Positions 52,657 through 61,750 of a stretch of 64,000 nucleotides of DNA are shown here, piece after piece. Positions within the stretch are counted from its first letter, which is position 1. Each line of letters opens with the position of its first letter. This DNA comes from Silvibacterium dinghuense. Its GTDB lineage: Bacteria > Acidobacteriota > Terriglobia > Terriglobales > Acidobacteriaceae. The DNA lies in assembly GCF_004123295.1 (NCBI RefSeq), contig NZ_SDMK01000001.1, positions 682,001 to 746,000 of the forward strand, read 5' to 3'. Under the pieces are notes generated by a model that was not told where the DNA came from, did no database searches, and saw only the letters and a program-made list of their open reading frames with translations. Made by a program: the position numbers and the translations under genes.

Positions 52657-53505
52657 TTAAAAAAGAAAGCGTCCGGTAAAGACCAGCGCATGGTTGTAAG
52701 CATGGTATTCCGAGGTCGCAATCTGGATGCCTGCGCCGAGCGAGAACCCCGGACGGCTTTTCGGATCATCCGGATGGATCTTGATCTTCCCCACTGTTAA
52801 TCCCGGCTCAAGAAAGTTCTGCATCTTGCCGTCATTCTTGCCCGCGTAATACCAGGTAGCGTTCGATTCGAGCTCGGGGATGAAATACTTCGCCAGCCGA
52901 TATTGCGCAGTGGTATTCCAGCCCAGAGTGCGGCCGAGCTTTTCCCCGTCTGCCGTTGGCAGATTTCCGCCCACCGTCGAGATCACGTCGAACTTCCCGA
53001 AGCCCTTGCCGCCGGCGATGGTCGGCAGAATCGCCGCATCGGTGCTGCCGTTGCTGTAGCTACCGGTCGGAATCGAGGCTCCCAGCAGCGCGCTGAGCAT
53101 GTAGTTGCCGTGCTGCTCATTGCCGGTCAGGATGCGGTACTTGTAGACGAACTGCACGTCTCCGAAGCCATCTTTTGCCGTCTTCACGTTGTGCTCGTAA
53201 TAAGACGGGTAGTAGAAATCGAATTCGCTGTGCAGTCCCGGAATCAGGTTCAACCCCTTGGCATTGCCGAATATCCATGTATCGGTGTGCGTCGGCGTGA
53301 TCTGCCGCGTGAAGTCCGCACGAAAGACCTGGATCAGCATCGGATAAGGCTGATTCAGCGGGACGCCCCAGTTCGGCTGCTGCGACTGCTCATGCGAGGC
53401 ACGCTGCTGCCAGCGCTCGAAGAAGTTTTCCTGGGCGTGAAGCGGACGAAGGGGAAAGAGGGAAATCAGAAAAGCAAGTGAGAAATAAACGTGCTTATTG
53501 CGCAA
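52657..53505 (-). CDS. Outer-membrane beta-barrel protein, putative transporter-like
   Basis: About 282 residues using TTG at 53505 (GGAG 11 nt upstream), which yields a signal peptide (NKHVYFSLAFLISLFPLRPLHAQ); an ATG at 53577 would put 24 residues before it. The body has regularly alternating strands (GDVQFVYKYRILTG, NYMLSALLGASIPTGSYSNG, TAQYRLAKYFIPELESNATW, SLGAGIQIATSEYHAYNHAL) and ends in Phe (VFTGRFLF), as in barrel proteins of the phenol-degradation 'MetA'-type family. No operon partner. Confidence 0.75.
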   Translation of the reverse strand: MRNKHVYFSLAFLISLFPLRPLHAQENFFERWQQRASHEQSQQPNWGVPLNQPYPMLIQVFRADFTRQITPTHTDTWIFGNAKGLNLIPGLHSEFDFYYPSYYEHNVKTAKDGFGDVQFVYKYRILTGNEQHGNYMLSALLGASIPTGSYSNGSTDAAILPTIAGGKGFGKFDVISTVGGNLPTADGEKLGRTLGWNTTAQYRLAKYFIPELESNATWYYAGKNDGKMQNFLEPGLTVGKIKIHPDDPKSRPGFSLGAGIQIATSEYHAYNHALVFTGRFLF

Positions 53506-53578
53506 ACTGGCGGGCTCCGAAAAGCAAAGTGAAACAGCGGAGTCACAGTACGTTCTTGCGTCGTAGGCGCACATCACC

Positions 53579-53608
53579 CATTGGATGGAGGCACGCCTCC
53601 ACCCAATG
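53579..53608. terminator. Hairpin after argS
   Basis: CATTGGATGGAGGC (53579-53592), loop AC, GCCTCCACCCAATG (53595-53608): 13 of 14 pairs. It is 13 nt past the argS stop on the minus strand. There is no T-tract after it, so it may be a transcript end stabiliser. Confidence 0.6.
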
Positions 53609-53621
53609 CGCCGTTTACCGG

Positions 53622-55667
53622 TTACATGACCTCGGGAGCGTCGATCCCAAGCCAGCCAAGAGCGCGGATCAGTTCGCGCTGCGCCACGGCAGCCGTCGCC
53701 AGCAGCAGCGCCTTACGGGCCGGATCGGCCTCGGTGAGGATATGGTTCTTCTTGTAGAAGCTGCTGAACTCCTGCGCCAGCTGGAAGGCATGCTTGGCAA
53801 GATACGCCGGCTCGGCCGTCGCGATGCACTGCTCAAGCAGCAGCGAAGTCTTGGCCGCGCGCAGCCATACCTGCCAGATGCTCACGTCCTCGTCGCCCGC
53901 CAGATATGGAGTAACGTCGATGCCCGAGAGCGCAGCCAGCGCCGCGGCGGGCGTCGTCTCCGCCTTGCGGAAGATGCTCCGCGTACGAACAACGGCGTAC
54001 TGGAGGTACGGACCTGTCTCGCCCTCGAAGCTCAGCGCATCCTTGAAATCGAAGGCGATGACCGTGTTGCGCGTGTACTTCAGCATGAAGTAGCGCAGCG
54101 CGCCGACGGCAATCGCCGCGGCCGTCTGCTGCTGCTCGGCCGCGCCCAGCTCAGGGTGACGCTCGACCACCTCGGCCAGCGTCGCCGCAATGAGCTTGTC
54201 GATCAGGTCATCGGCCTTCACGCCGAAGCCCTTGCGGCCGGAGACCTCGATATACGGCCGCGCCTGATCTTCCTCGGAAACGGTGTAGCCGAGATCCATG
54301 GCGCAGCGCGGCGTAAGCGCGACCATCTCGTAGGAGAAGTGTGTGTAGCGCGCCGCCTGTTCGGTGTAGCCCATACCGCGCAGCGCCTCGATGACGTTAG
54401 CCTGGGGGTCGGCCTGCCGCGAATCGATGACGTTATAGATGGCCTGCGCTCCGCCGAAGTGCGGATGCTCCTCCTCGCCAGTTTCGGCCGAGATCCAGCA
54501 CTCGTGATCGGGGTAAGAGAAGAAGCGGTTGTAGGCGAAGTCACGGCCCAGAAGGCCGAACTTCCACAAGTGGTAGGCAATGTCCTTGCCCACATAGGTC
54601 ACCGTGCCGTTCGAGCGCACGATCACCTTCGCGTCCTCATCGGGTGCTGGCCGCACGGGCGACTCGCTTCGCGTCTCTTCAGCCGGCACATTCGCGATAA
54701 CCACACCCGGACGCCGCATCACCCAGCAGCCCTTGTTCTTTCCCTCGGTCTCGAAGTAGAGCACACCCTTCTGCTTGAGCTGCTCGAAGGCCAGATCCCA
54801 GAAGTGCAGATGCAGGATCTCGCTCTCACGAGGCAGGAGATCGTACTCAATATCGAGCCGCAGCATAGTCTCGAGATGCCGCCGCAGCACGGCCGTCGAG
54901 ATGCGGTCGGCAATCTCCGCGGTCTCATTGCTACCGTGCTCGATCAGGTGCAGCGTATCGAGGCGGATCTTCCTGCGCGTAGCTTTCTCGGCCTCATCCG
55001 CCTCGTACCATTGCGAAACACGGGCGTAGAGATCCCAGCAGTAATAATCGATGCGCGTGCCTTCGGCGGCGAGGCGCGTCATCAGTGCTTCGACCTCACC
55101 AAGCGACAGTTTTTCGAGCTGCGTCAGGCCGACGACAATGTCCGCAACCTGGACGCCGGTGTTATCGATGTAGTTCTGCACATCGACCTTCTGTCCGGCG
55201 GCACGCAGCAGGCGCACGAAGGTGTCGCCCAGGATGGCATTGCGCAGATGGCCGACATGGGCAGCCTTATTCGGGTTGATGCTGGTGTGCTCGACGAGCG
55301 AGTGGATGCCTGTCTGCCCCAGCGTCACCTCGCCCGTCGCGGCCACGTCCTTCGCCATCGCGCCGCGCTCGATCCGCGCGTTGATGTAGCCCGCGCCCGC
55401 AACCTCGAAGCCGGCAAAGCCGGGCACCGCACCGATCGCCGCAACGATCTCCTCGGCGATCTTCTTCGGAGCTTTGCGCAGCTTGCGCGCCAGCTCGAAG
55501 GCCAGCGGCGTGGCGAACTCACCAAAGGCAATCTCCGGCGGCTGCTCGATGACAACCGCGTCGAGCTGGATCTGGTAAAGGTCGGAGAGGACCGCCTTCA
55601 GGCGGTCGGACAAGGCTTTCTGCTGCTTTAAGTACACGCGATTCACCAGCCCGGAAGGGGCTTTCAA
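53622..55667 (-). CDS. argS: Arginyl-tRNA synthetase
   Basis: 681 residues, somewhat longer than the usual 560-600. The N-terminal additional domain (FGEFATPLAFELARKL, GAGYINARIERG) contacts the tRNA D-loop. The HIGH motif appears as NPNKAAHVGHLRNAILGD. The second signature is SGRKGFGVKADDLID, the KMSKS-region form common in bacterial ArgRS. The C-terminal DALR-type anticodon domain contains FQLAQEFSSFYKKNHILTE. Starts with TTG at 55667; no strong ribosome site was seen, so the start is tentative. An insertion around residues 185-260 explains the extra length. Confidence 0.95.
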   Translation of the reverse strand: MKAPSGLVNRVYLKQQKALSDRLKAVLSDLYQIQLDAVVIEQPPEIAFGEFATPLAFELARKLRKAPKKIAEEIVAAIGAVPGFAGFEVAGAGYINARIERGAMAKDVAATGEVTLGQTGIHSLVEHTSINPNKAAHVGHLRNAILGDTFVRLLRAAGQKVDVQNYIDNTGVQVADIVVGLTQLEKLSLGEVEALMTRLAAEGTRIDYYCWDLYARVSQWYEADEAEKATRRKIRLDTLHLIEHGSNETAEIADRISTAVLRRHLETMLRLDIEYDLLPRESEILHLHFWDLAFEQLKQKGVLYFETEGKNKGCWVMRRPGVVIANVPAEETRSESPVRPAPDEDAKVIVRSNGTVTYVGKDIAYHLWKFGLLGRDFAYNRFFSYPDHECWISAETGEEEHPHFGGAQAIYNVIDSRQADPQANVIEALRGMGYTEQAARYTHFSYEMVALTPRCAMDLGYTVSEEDQARPYIEVSGRKGFGVKADDLIDKLIAATLAEVVERHPELGAAEQQQTAAAIAVGALRYFMLKYTRNTVIAFDFKDALSFEGETGPYLQYAVVRTRSIFRKAETTPAAALAALSGIDVTPYLAGDEDVSIWQVWLRAAKTSLLLEQCIATAEPAYLAKHAFQLAQEFSSFYKKNHILTEADPARKALLLATAAVAQRELIRALGWLGIDAPEVM

Positions 55668-55791
55668 AAGATAGATTTCTGCCCTTCAAGTTTATCAGCG
55701 GACATTACCGGGGTTATCGCCGGGCTCCAGCAACAAGGCATCCTCAAAGGCAAACGGAGGTAGACTGTAGGCAGCTTTTGCGGAGTTTCCC

Positions 55792-56307
55792 ATGAGCACA
55801 GCCATCTCTCCCCTCGAGCATTACCTGCACGAAACCTGGAGCCCGGACCGCGAGTTCGTGGACGGGGAGATTGTGGAGCGCAACTTGGGAGAGAAAGATC
55901 ATTCTGCGTGGCAGGTCGCACTCATCGCGCTTTTACGCGCGTTCCGGCTCTCCGCTCATATCCGTGTCTACGCTGAACTGAGGCTTCAGGTCTCCGCCAC
56001 GCGCTATCGCATTCCAGACGTCATGCTCACCAGCCGCAGCGCCCCGGACGAGCAGATCATCACCCATCCGCCGCTGCTCTGCGTCGAAATTCTCTCGCCC
56101 GAAGACCGCTTCCACCGCATGGAAGAGAAAGTTGGCGAATACCTCGCCATGGGAGTTCGCGCCGTCTGGATCATCGATCCGAAGACGCAGACCGGCTACC
56201 AGTGCCTCGGCCCCACCATGCAGGACTGGCAGGCCTCGCCGGTGCTCACCATCCCAGGCACCAGCGTCAGCATCACCGTCGCCGAAGTAGCCGCCGACCT
56301 CGACTAA
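55792..56307 (+). CDS. Uma2-family (DUF820) putative endonuclease
   Basis: 171 residues. The family has a PD-(D/E)XK nuclease-type fold. Motifs: PDREFVDGEIVERNLGEKDH, AELRLQVSATRYRIPDVML (Asp in IPDV), LLCVEILSPEDR (Glu in VEIL) and AVWIIDPKTQTGYQC. The catalytic signature D-x(n)-E-x-L is intact. Uma2 proteins are widespread in cyanobacteria, acidobacteria and actinobacteria; biological role unknown. Transcribed towards metG with a palindrome between them. Confidence 0.9.
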   Translation: MSTAISPLEHYLHETWSPDREFVDGEIVERNLGEKDHSAWQVALIALLRAFRLSAHIRVYAELRLQVSATRYRIPDVMLTSRSAPDEQIITHPPLLCVEILSPEDRFHRMEEKVGEYLAMGVRAVWIIDPKTQTGYQCLGPTMQDWQASPVLTIPGTSVSITVAEVAADLD

Positions 56308-56336
56308 GCCCCGCCGCTCCTTTAACCTGAAGAATC

Positions 56337-56368
56337 GGACTCTCACAAACGTACGTTTATGAGAGTCC
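56337..56368 (+). promoter_or_regulatory. 32-bp near-perfect palindrome before metG
   Basis: Halves GGACTCTCACAAACGT (56337-56352) and ACGTTTATGAGAGTCC (56353-56368) match as complements at 15 of 16 positions. It begins 30 nt after the Uma2 stop and ends 10 nt before the metG ATG, so its right arm covers the space where the ribosome site must lie. It could be a Uma2 terminator, an operator or a translational control hairpin for metG. Confidence 0.6.
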
Positions 56369-56378
56369 CCTTCTGCCC

Positions 56379-58517
56379 ATGTCGAACAAGTTCTATCTCA
56401 CTACGCCGATCTACTACGTCAATGCGCGCCCGCACATCGGCACCACCTACACCACGGTCGTCGCCGACGCCATCGCGCGCCGCAAGCGCGCCCTCGGCTT
56501 CGATACCTGGTTCCTCACCGGCACCGATGAGCATGGCCAGAAGATCGAGCGCTCGGCCGAGAAGGCCGGGCTGAGCCCGCAGCAGTTCACCGACCAGGTT
56601 TCGGCGCAGTTCCGGGCCCTGTGGGACCGCATGGGGCTCACTTACGACGATTACATCCGCACCACCGAGCCGCGCCACACCCGTGCCGTCCAAAAGCTCT
56701 TCGCCCTGCTCCGCGACAAGGGTTTCATCTATAAGGACACTTACACCGGCCAGTACTGCGTCTCCGACGAGGCCTTCGTCGACGTGCCGCCCGGCGCGCC
56801 CTGCCCGGATTGCGGACGAATCACCGAGACCGTCTCCGAAGAAAACTACTTCTTTAAGTTGTCGGCCTTCGAGCGGCCGCTCCTCGAGCTCTACGAGTCG
56901 CAGGCGGAGTTTATCCAGCCCGCCACACGCCGCAACGAGGTCATGTCCTTCGTCAAGGCTGGCCTGAAAGACCTTTCCGTCAGCCGCACCAGCTTCACCT
57001 GGGGTATCCCGGTGCCCGGGGACGAAAAGCACGTCATCTACGTCTGGATGGACGCCCTCGCCAACTACATCACCGCGCTCGGCTGGGGCTCCGACGATAC
57101 CAGCAAATTCGACAAGTACTGGCCTGCCGATCTGCACATTGTCGGCAAGGAGATTACGCGCTTCCACTGCGTCTACTGGCCGGCCTTCCTGATGGCCGCC
57201 GGCCTGCCGCTGCCCAAGTCCATCGTCGGCCATGGCTGGCTGCTCTTCGAAGAGAGCAAAATGTCGAAGTCGCGCGGCAACATCGTCCGTGCCGAGACCA
57301 TCCTCGAAGTCCTCGGGGCCGACGCCCTGCGCTACTTCCTGCTGCGCGAGATCGTCTTCGGGCAGGACGGCAACTTCTCCTTCGACGCGCTGGTACAGCG
57401 CTACAATTCGGACCTGGCCAACGGCTACGGAAACCTCGTAAGCCGCACGCTGGCCATGATCGGCAAGTATTTCGACGGCGTAGTGCCCACGCCGGTCGCC
57501 ATCGACGAGACTGCCGATCAGCGCCGGACCACGCTCGAGCAGGCCGCCACGAAGACCATCGCCGAATTCGCGACCTTCTTTGACAGATACGAGTTTTCCG
57601 CCGCGCTCGCACAGCTCTGGTCGCTGGTGGCGCAGGTCGACGGCTATCTCACCGCCTCCGCTCCATGGAAAAAGCCCGAAGGCGTGAGCGAAGAGCAGCA
57701 GCAGGCGCTCCGTGCGACCGTGCTCTCGACCGCCGCCGAGGCCATCCGCATCCTCACCGCACTTGTCTACCCGGTCATCCCTGACGCCGCCGCCAAGGTC
57801 TGGGCGCAGCTCGGCCTGGGCGACATCCGCACCGCCGATTTGAAAAACCTTACCTGGGGAGGGCTGAAACCGGGCACGAAGCTCGGCAATCTGGGCCCGG
57901 TCTTCCCCCGCGCAGAAAAGGACGCTGTCGAACGTATGAAGCAGATCGAAGAAGAGAACAACAATCAGGCCGCGGGCGCCGCGACGCCGCCAGCCACACC
58001 CGCAACCGAAGTCCCCACCGAGCATCCCTCGCGTCTGAAGTCCGCTCTCGAAGGCCTCGCCACCGCCGCAGCCGAATCGACCTCGATTTCGTCCGCCGCA
58101 GCCGCGCTCGAAACCTTCGTCGAGAACAATATTGGCGGTGGCGAGGCTGCTCCGGCTGCTGAGCCCGGCCCGGCTTACCCCGAGCGCAGCCCCGAAATCA
58201 CCATCGACGACTTCATCAAGGTCGACCTGCGCGTCGCCCAGATCAAGGTTGCCGAGCGTGTGCCCAAGGCCGACAAGCTGCTCCGCCTCGAGGTCGATCT
58301 CGGCTACGAGCAGCGCCAGATTCTGGCTGGGCTGGCCGAGACCTACGCGCCCGAGTCCCTGGTGGGCCGGAAGGTGGTCATCGTAGCCAACCTGGCCCCG
58401 CGCAAGCTGCGCGGCTTCGAATCGAACGGCATGGTCGTCGCCGCCTCGCTCGAAGGCGGCAAGCCTGCGCTCGCCGCCTTCCTCGAAGATATCGAGATCG
58501 GCGCACGGCTCAAGTAG
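56379..58517 (+). CDS. metG: Methionyl-tRNA synthetase
   Basis: 712 residues. HIGH motif ARPHIGTTY, zinc-binding connective peptide (YCVSDEAFVDVPPGAPCPDC; one knuckle of two Cys pairs), KMSKS in EESKMSKSRGNIV, and the anticodon-binding helices (YGNLVSRTLAMIGKYFDGV). After a low-complexity Ala/Thr/Pro linker (about residues 535-600) the last 110 residues form a Trbp111/EMAP-type OB-fold tRNA-binding domain: IDDFIKVDLRVAQIKVAERV, RLEVDLGYEQRQILAGLAE, VIVANLAPRKLRGFESNGM. That appended domain explains the length. Confidence 0.97.
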   Translation: MSNKFYLTTPIYYVNARPHIGTTYTTVVADAIARRKRALGFDTWFLTGTDEHGQKIERSAEKAGLSPQQFTDQVSAQFRALWDRMGLTYDDYIRTTEPRHTRAVQKLFALLRDKGFIYKDTYTGQYCVSDEAFVDVPPGAPCPDCGRITETVSEENYFFKLSAFERPLLELYESQAEFIQPATRRNEVMSFVKAGLKDLSVSRTSFTWGIPVPGDEKHVIYVWMDALANYITALGWGSDDTSKFDKYWPADLHIVGKEITRFHCVYWPAFLMAAGLPLPKSIVGHGWLLFEESKMSKSRGNIVRAETILEVLGADALRYFLLREIVFGQDGNFSFDALVQRYNSDLANGYGNLVSRTLAMIGKYFDGVVPTPVAIDETADQRRTTLEQAATKTIAEFATFFDRYEFSAALAQLWSLVAQVDGYLTASAPWKKPEGVSEEQQQALRATVLSTAAEAIRILTALVYPVIPDAAAKVWAQLGLGDIRTADLKNLTWGGLKPGTKLGNLGPVFPRAEKDAVERMKQIEEENNNQAAGAATPPATPATEVPTEHPSRLKSALEGLATAAAESTSISSAAAALETFVENNIGGGEAAPAAEPGPAYPERSPEITIDDFIKVDLRVAQIKVAERVPKADKLLRLEVDLGYEQRQILAGLAETYAPESLVGRKVVIVANLAPRKLRGFESNGMVVAASLEGGKPALAAFLEDIEIGARLK

Positions 58518-58527
58518 CCAGAAACCC

Positions 58528-58555
58528 GCCTCCGCTATACTTGTATAGCGGAGGC
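58528..58555. promoter_or_regulatory. Palindromic operator of the toxin-antitoxin pair
   Basis: GCCTCCGCTATAC (58528-58540), TT, GTATAGCGGAGGC (58543-58555): perfect 13-bp arms. It includes a possible -10 (TATACT) and its right arm contains the GGAGG ribosome site of the antitoxin gene. Autoregulation by the antitoxin-toxin complex through such a palindrome is the rule for this class. Confidence 0.75.
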
Positions 58556-58560
58556 TCCCC

Positions 58561-58785
58561 ATGCTTGCGATCCGATTACCGGAAGAACTGGAAGAGCGCC
58601 TCGAAAAACTGGCGAAGCGCACCGGGCGCACCAAGACCTTCTACGCCCGCGAAGCCATCCTCGCCCACCTCGACCAGCTTGAAGACCTCTATCTCGCGGA
58701 AGAGCGCCTCCTCGCAGTACAGGAAGGACGCGACAAAACAGTTTCACTGGCCACAATCATGAAACGCTATGAGCTGGAGGATTGA
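58561..58785 (+). CDS. RelB-like ribbon-helix-helix antitoxin
   Basis: 74 residues. The N-terminal ribbon-helix-helix (MLAIRLPEELEERLEKLAKR, TGRTKTFYAREAILAHLDQL) dimerises to bind DNA; the C-terminal part (YLAEERLLAVQEGRDKTVSL ... YELED) would wrap the toxin. GGAGG is 6 nt upstream of the ATG, inside the palindrome. The last 17 nt overlap the toxin gene, coupling their translation. Confidence 0.88.
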   Translation: MLAIRLPEELEERLEKLAKRTGRTKTFYAREAILAHLDQLEDLYLAEERLLAVQEGRDKTVSLATIMKRYELED

Positions 58786-59038
58786 GCTCTCCGAGTCCGC
58801 CATGAAGGATCTGGACCGGCTTGACCGGCAGGTGGCGCGCCGCATTCTCAAATTCCTTGAGACGCGCCTCGCCCCGCTCGATGACCCACGCAACCTGGGC
58901 GAAGCTCTGAAAGGCTTGAAACTCGGAGATTTCTGGAAGTATCGTGTCGGCGACTACCGCATTCTCTGCGACATTCAGGACAAGCGGATCCTGATTCTCG
59001 TACTTGCCATCGGCAATCGCCGCGAAATTTACCGCTGA
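58769..59038 (+). CDS. RelE/ParE-family toxin
   Basis: 89 residues. RelE-fold pattern: WRIELSESAMKDLDRLDRQV, RRILKFLETRLAPLDDPRNL, KGLKLGDFWKYRVGDYRILC and DIQDKRILILVLAIGNRREIY. The conserved WKYRVGDYRI and the terminal Arg/Tyr (NRREIYR) fit RelE mRNA interferases, which cut mRNA on the ribosome, rather than gyrase-targeting ParE. It overlaps the antitoxin gene by 17 nt and follows it, the standard order. Confidence 0.9.
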   Translation: MSWRIELSESAMKDLDRLDRQVARRILKFLETRLAPLDDPRNLGEALKGLKLGDFWKYRVGDYRILCDIQDKRILILVLAIGNRREIYR

Positions 59039-59051
59039 TTGGACGAACCGC

Positions 59052-59885
59052 ATGATCGATTCCCACGCCCATCTCGACAGCCCGCGCTATGCCGAGGACC
59101 GCGATGCGCTCCTCGGCCGCTCCTACGAGGCTGGCGTGCAGGCCATCCTCTCCATCGGCATCGGCGATGGGCCGGAGACCATGCACCAAGCCCTCGACAT
59201 CGCCCGCCAGTACGCTGGCGTACCGAATGTACCGAAGATCTACGCTTCGGCCGGGGTACACCCGCAGGAGGTCCAGCTGCTCGACGAGGCGGCCTGCGCC
59301 AAGCTGGATAGCCTGCTCCAGGAGCCCGAGGTCATCGCCTGCGGCGAGATCGGCCTGGACTACTATCACCCCGAGAACGCGCCGCGCGAGGTACAGATGG
59401 CGGGCTTTTCCCGCCAGATGGAGATCGCGGCCGCCCATAAAAAGCCGATCATCATCCACTGCCGGCCGTCCGACGGCTCAACGAATGCCTGGGATGACAC
59501 CCTGGCCCAGCTCGAGGCGGAATGGCGTCCAACAGGCCTCGGCGGCATCCTGCACTGCTTCACCGGCGAGATCCATCACGCGAAACAGGCCATCGATTTT
59601 GGCTTCCTGGTCTCGTTTGCGGGCAATTCGACCTATCCCAAGGCGCAGCCGATCCGCGATGCCATGGCCGCGCTGCCCCTCGAGCGCATGCTCATCGAGA
59701 CCGATGCGCCTTTCCTCGCGCCCATCCCCAACCGGGGCAAACGCAACGAACCGGCCTGGGTGGCCGAAGTGGCACGCACCCTTGGCCAGGTGCGAGGCAT
59801 CTCTCCAGAAGAAGCCGCTTTCCGCACCACGGAAAACTTTCACCGCCTGTTCCGCACTGCAACAGACCCGGAAATGCCCCTTTAA
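59052..59885 (+). CDS. TatD-family metal-dependent hydrolase
   Basis: 277 residues from the ATG at 59052, which gives the canonical start MIDSHAHLDSPRY (metal-binding HxH). Further ligands: Glu in ACGEIGLDYYH, His in PIIIHCRP, His in GGILHCFTGE and Asp in LIETDAPFLAP. N-terminal extension to 59004 would overlap the toxin gene. TatD proteins are Mg-dependent 3'-5' DNases or deoxyribonuclease-like enzymes. Located 13 nt after the toxin gene but probably an independent housekeeping gene. Confidence 0.94.
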   Translation: MIDSHAHLDSPRYAEDRDALLGRSYEAGVQAILSIGIGDGPETMHQALDIARQYAGVPNVPKIYASAGVHPQEVQLLDEAACAKLDSLLQEPEVIACGEIGLDYYHPENAPREVQMAGFSRQMEIAAAHKKPIIIHCRPSDGSTNAWDDTLAQLEAEWRPTGLGGILHCFTGEIHHAKQAIDFGFLVSFAGNSTYPKAQPIRDAMAALPLERMLIETDAPFLAPIPNRGKRNEPAWVAEVARTLGQVRGISPEEAAFRTTENFHRLFRTATDPEMPL

Positions 59886-59994
59886 GCAGGGATGAAACCG
59901 GATTTCCCCCGCAGGCTGGATAGCCGATTGAGAAACAGAGCGGATAATCTATTAAGAAACGAACAGATACTCTGAAAAGAGACGGAGCAGCATT

Positions 59995-60498
59995 ATGGCA
60001 GCAGACAATTCCTTTGACATCGTCTCCAAGGTCGATGTGCAGGAAGTTCGCAATGCAATCGATCAGGCGGTGAAGGAAGTCCGTGCCCGCTTCGATCTGA
60101 AAGATTCGAAGTCCGAGATCAAGCTCGAGGACGAGGATAAGCACATCCAGCTGGCCAGCGAGAACGAGTACAAGCTCGAGGCCGTCAAGGAAATCCTTTC
60201 CCAGAAGATGGTCAAGCGCGGCATCCCGCTCAAGAATCTTGAGTACGGCAAGCTCGAGCCGGCAACCGGGTCCAGCGTCCGCCAGAAGGTTACGCTCCAG
60301 CAGGGCGTTCCCTCGGAAAAGGCCAAGGAGATCGTCCGCGTCATCAAGGACTCGAAGAAGAAGGTCCAGGCCACTATCCAGGGCGATACCGTCCGCATCA
60401 CCGGCAAGGATCGCGATACTCTACAGGAAGTGATCGCTCTGCTCAGGGGTAAGGACTTCGGCATCGATCTGCAATTCACGAACTTCCGTTCCAATTAG
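59995..60498 (+). CDS. YajQ-family nucleotide-binding protein
   Basis: 167 residues, family length. Signature segments: NSFDIVSKVDVQEVRNAIDQ, ARFDLKDSKSEIKLEDEDKH, LEAVKEILSQKMVKRGIPLK, KVTLQQGVPSEKAKEIVRVI and KDSKKKVQATIQGDTVRITG. Some YajQ proteins bind cyclic-di-GMP and act with transcription factors (Xanthomonas). GGAG with a 7-nt spacer precedes the ATG. The presence of a diguanylate cyclase 10 kb away makes a c-di-GMP role possible. Confidence 0.95.
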   Translation: MAADNSFDIVSKVDVQEVRNAIDQAVKEVRARFDLKDSKSEIKLEDEDKHIQLASENEYKLEAVKEILSQKMVKRGIPLKNLEYGKLEPATGSSVRQKVTLQQGVPSEKAKEIVRVIKDSKKKVQATIQGDTVRITGKDRDTLQEVIALLRGKDFGIDLQFTNFRSN

Positions 60499-60551
60499 TT
60501 CCCATATTCACCTTTTCCAGGCGACCGGAAAGACAGCGAGTAACAGCCCGA

Positions 60552-61580
<1,029 letters not shown>

Positions 61581-61632
61581 CTGCTACGCGCAGCGCGGTT
61601 CGCCTTCGGCCTCCGCTCCCGCTGGGCGCGAG
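61581..61632 (-). repeat. Dispersed repeat (copy D, inverted)
   Basis: On the minus strand a 28-nt unit (61629-61602) reads GCGCCCAGCGGGAGC...GGCCGAAGGC. The part next to the synthase stop, GCTACGCGCAGCGCGGTTC, matches the complement of the tail of copy A (44074-44085 region). It confirms the repeat lies outside the 43.9-47.1 kb cluster too. Confidence 0.75.
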
Positions 61633-61667
61633 TAGGCGCTGCAGCTTGTCTGCACTGGCACATCCCG

Positions 61668-61697
61668 GGTGCCCCATCCAAGCTCCGCTTGGGTGGG
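61668..61697 (+). repeat. REP-like hairpin beginning GGGTGCCCCA
   Basis: CCCATCCAAGC (61673-61683), loop TCC, GCTTGGGTGGG (61687-61697): ten of eleven pairs plus a G-U. Lead-in GGGTGCCCC as at 873. Related in sequence to the hairpin at 812-848. Confidence 0.6.
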
Positions 61698-61750
61698 TAC
61701 GATCTCCTCCGATAGCGCAACCACTCACTCGCTCGCGATACCATCCCTTC

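Noticed and set aside
56343-58634. 763-codon open frame on the minus strand opposite metG.
   Set aside because: No motifs, and it is the antisense shadow of a confidently identified synthetase. The same holds for long frames opposite fhs, the GH18-deacetylase-GT2 fusion, the MHYT kinase and argS.
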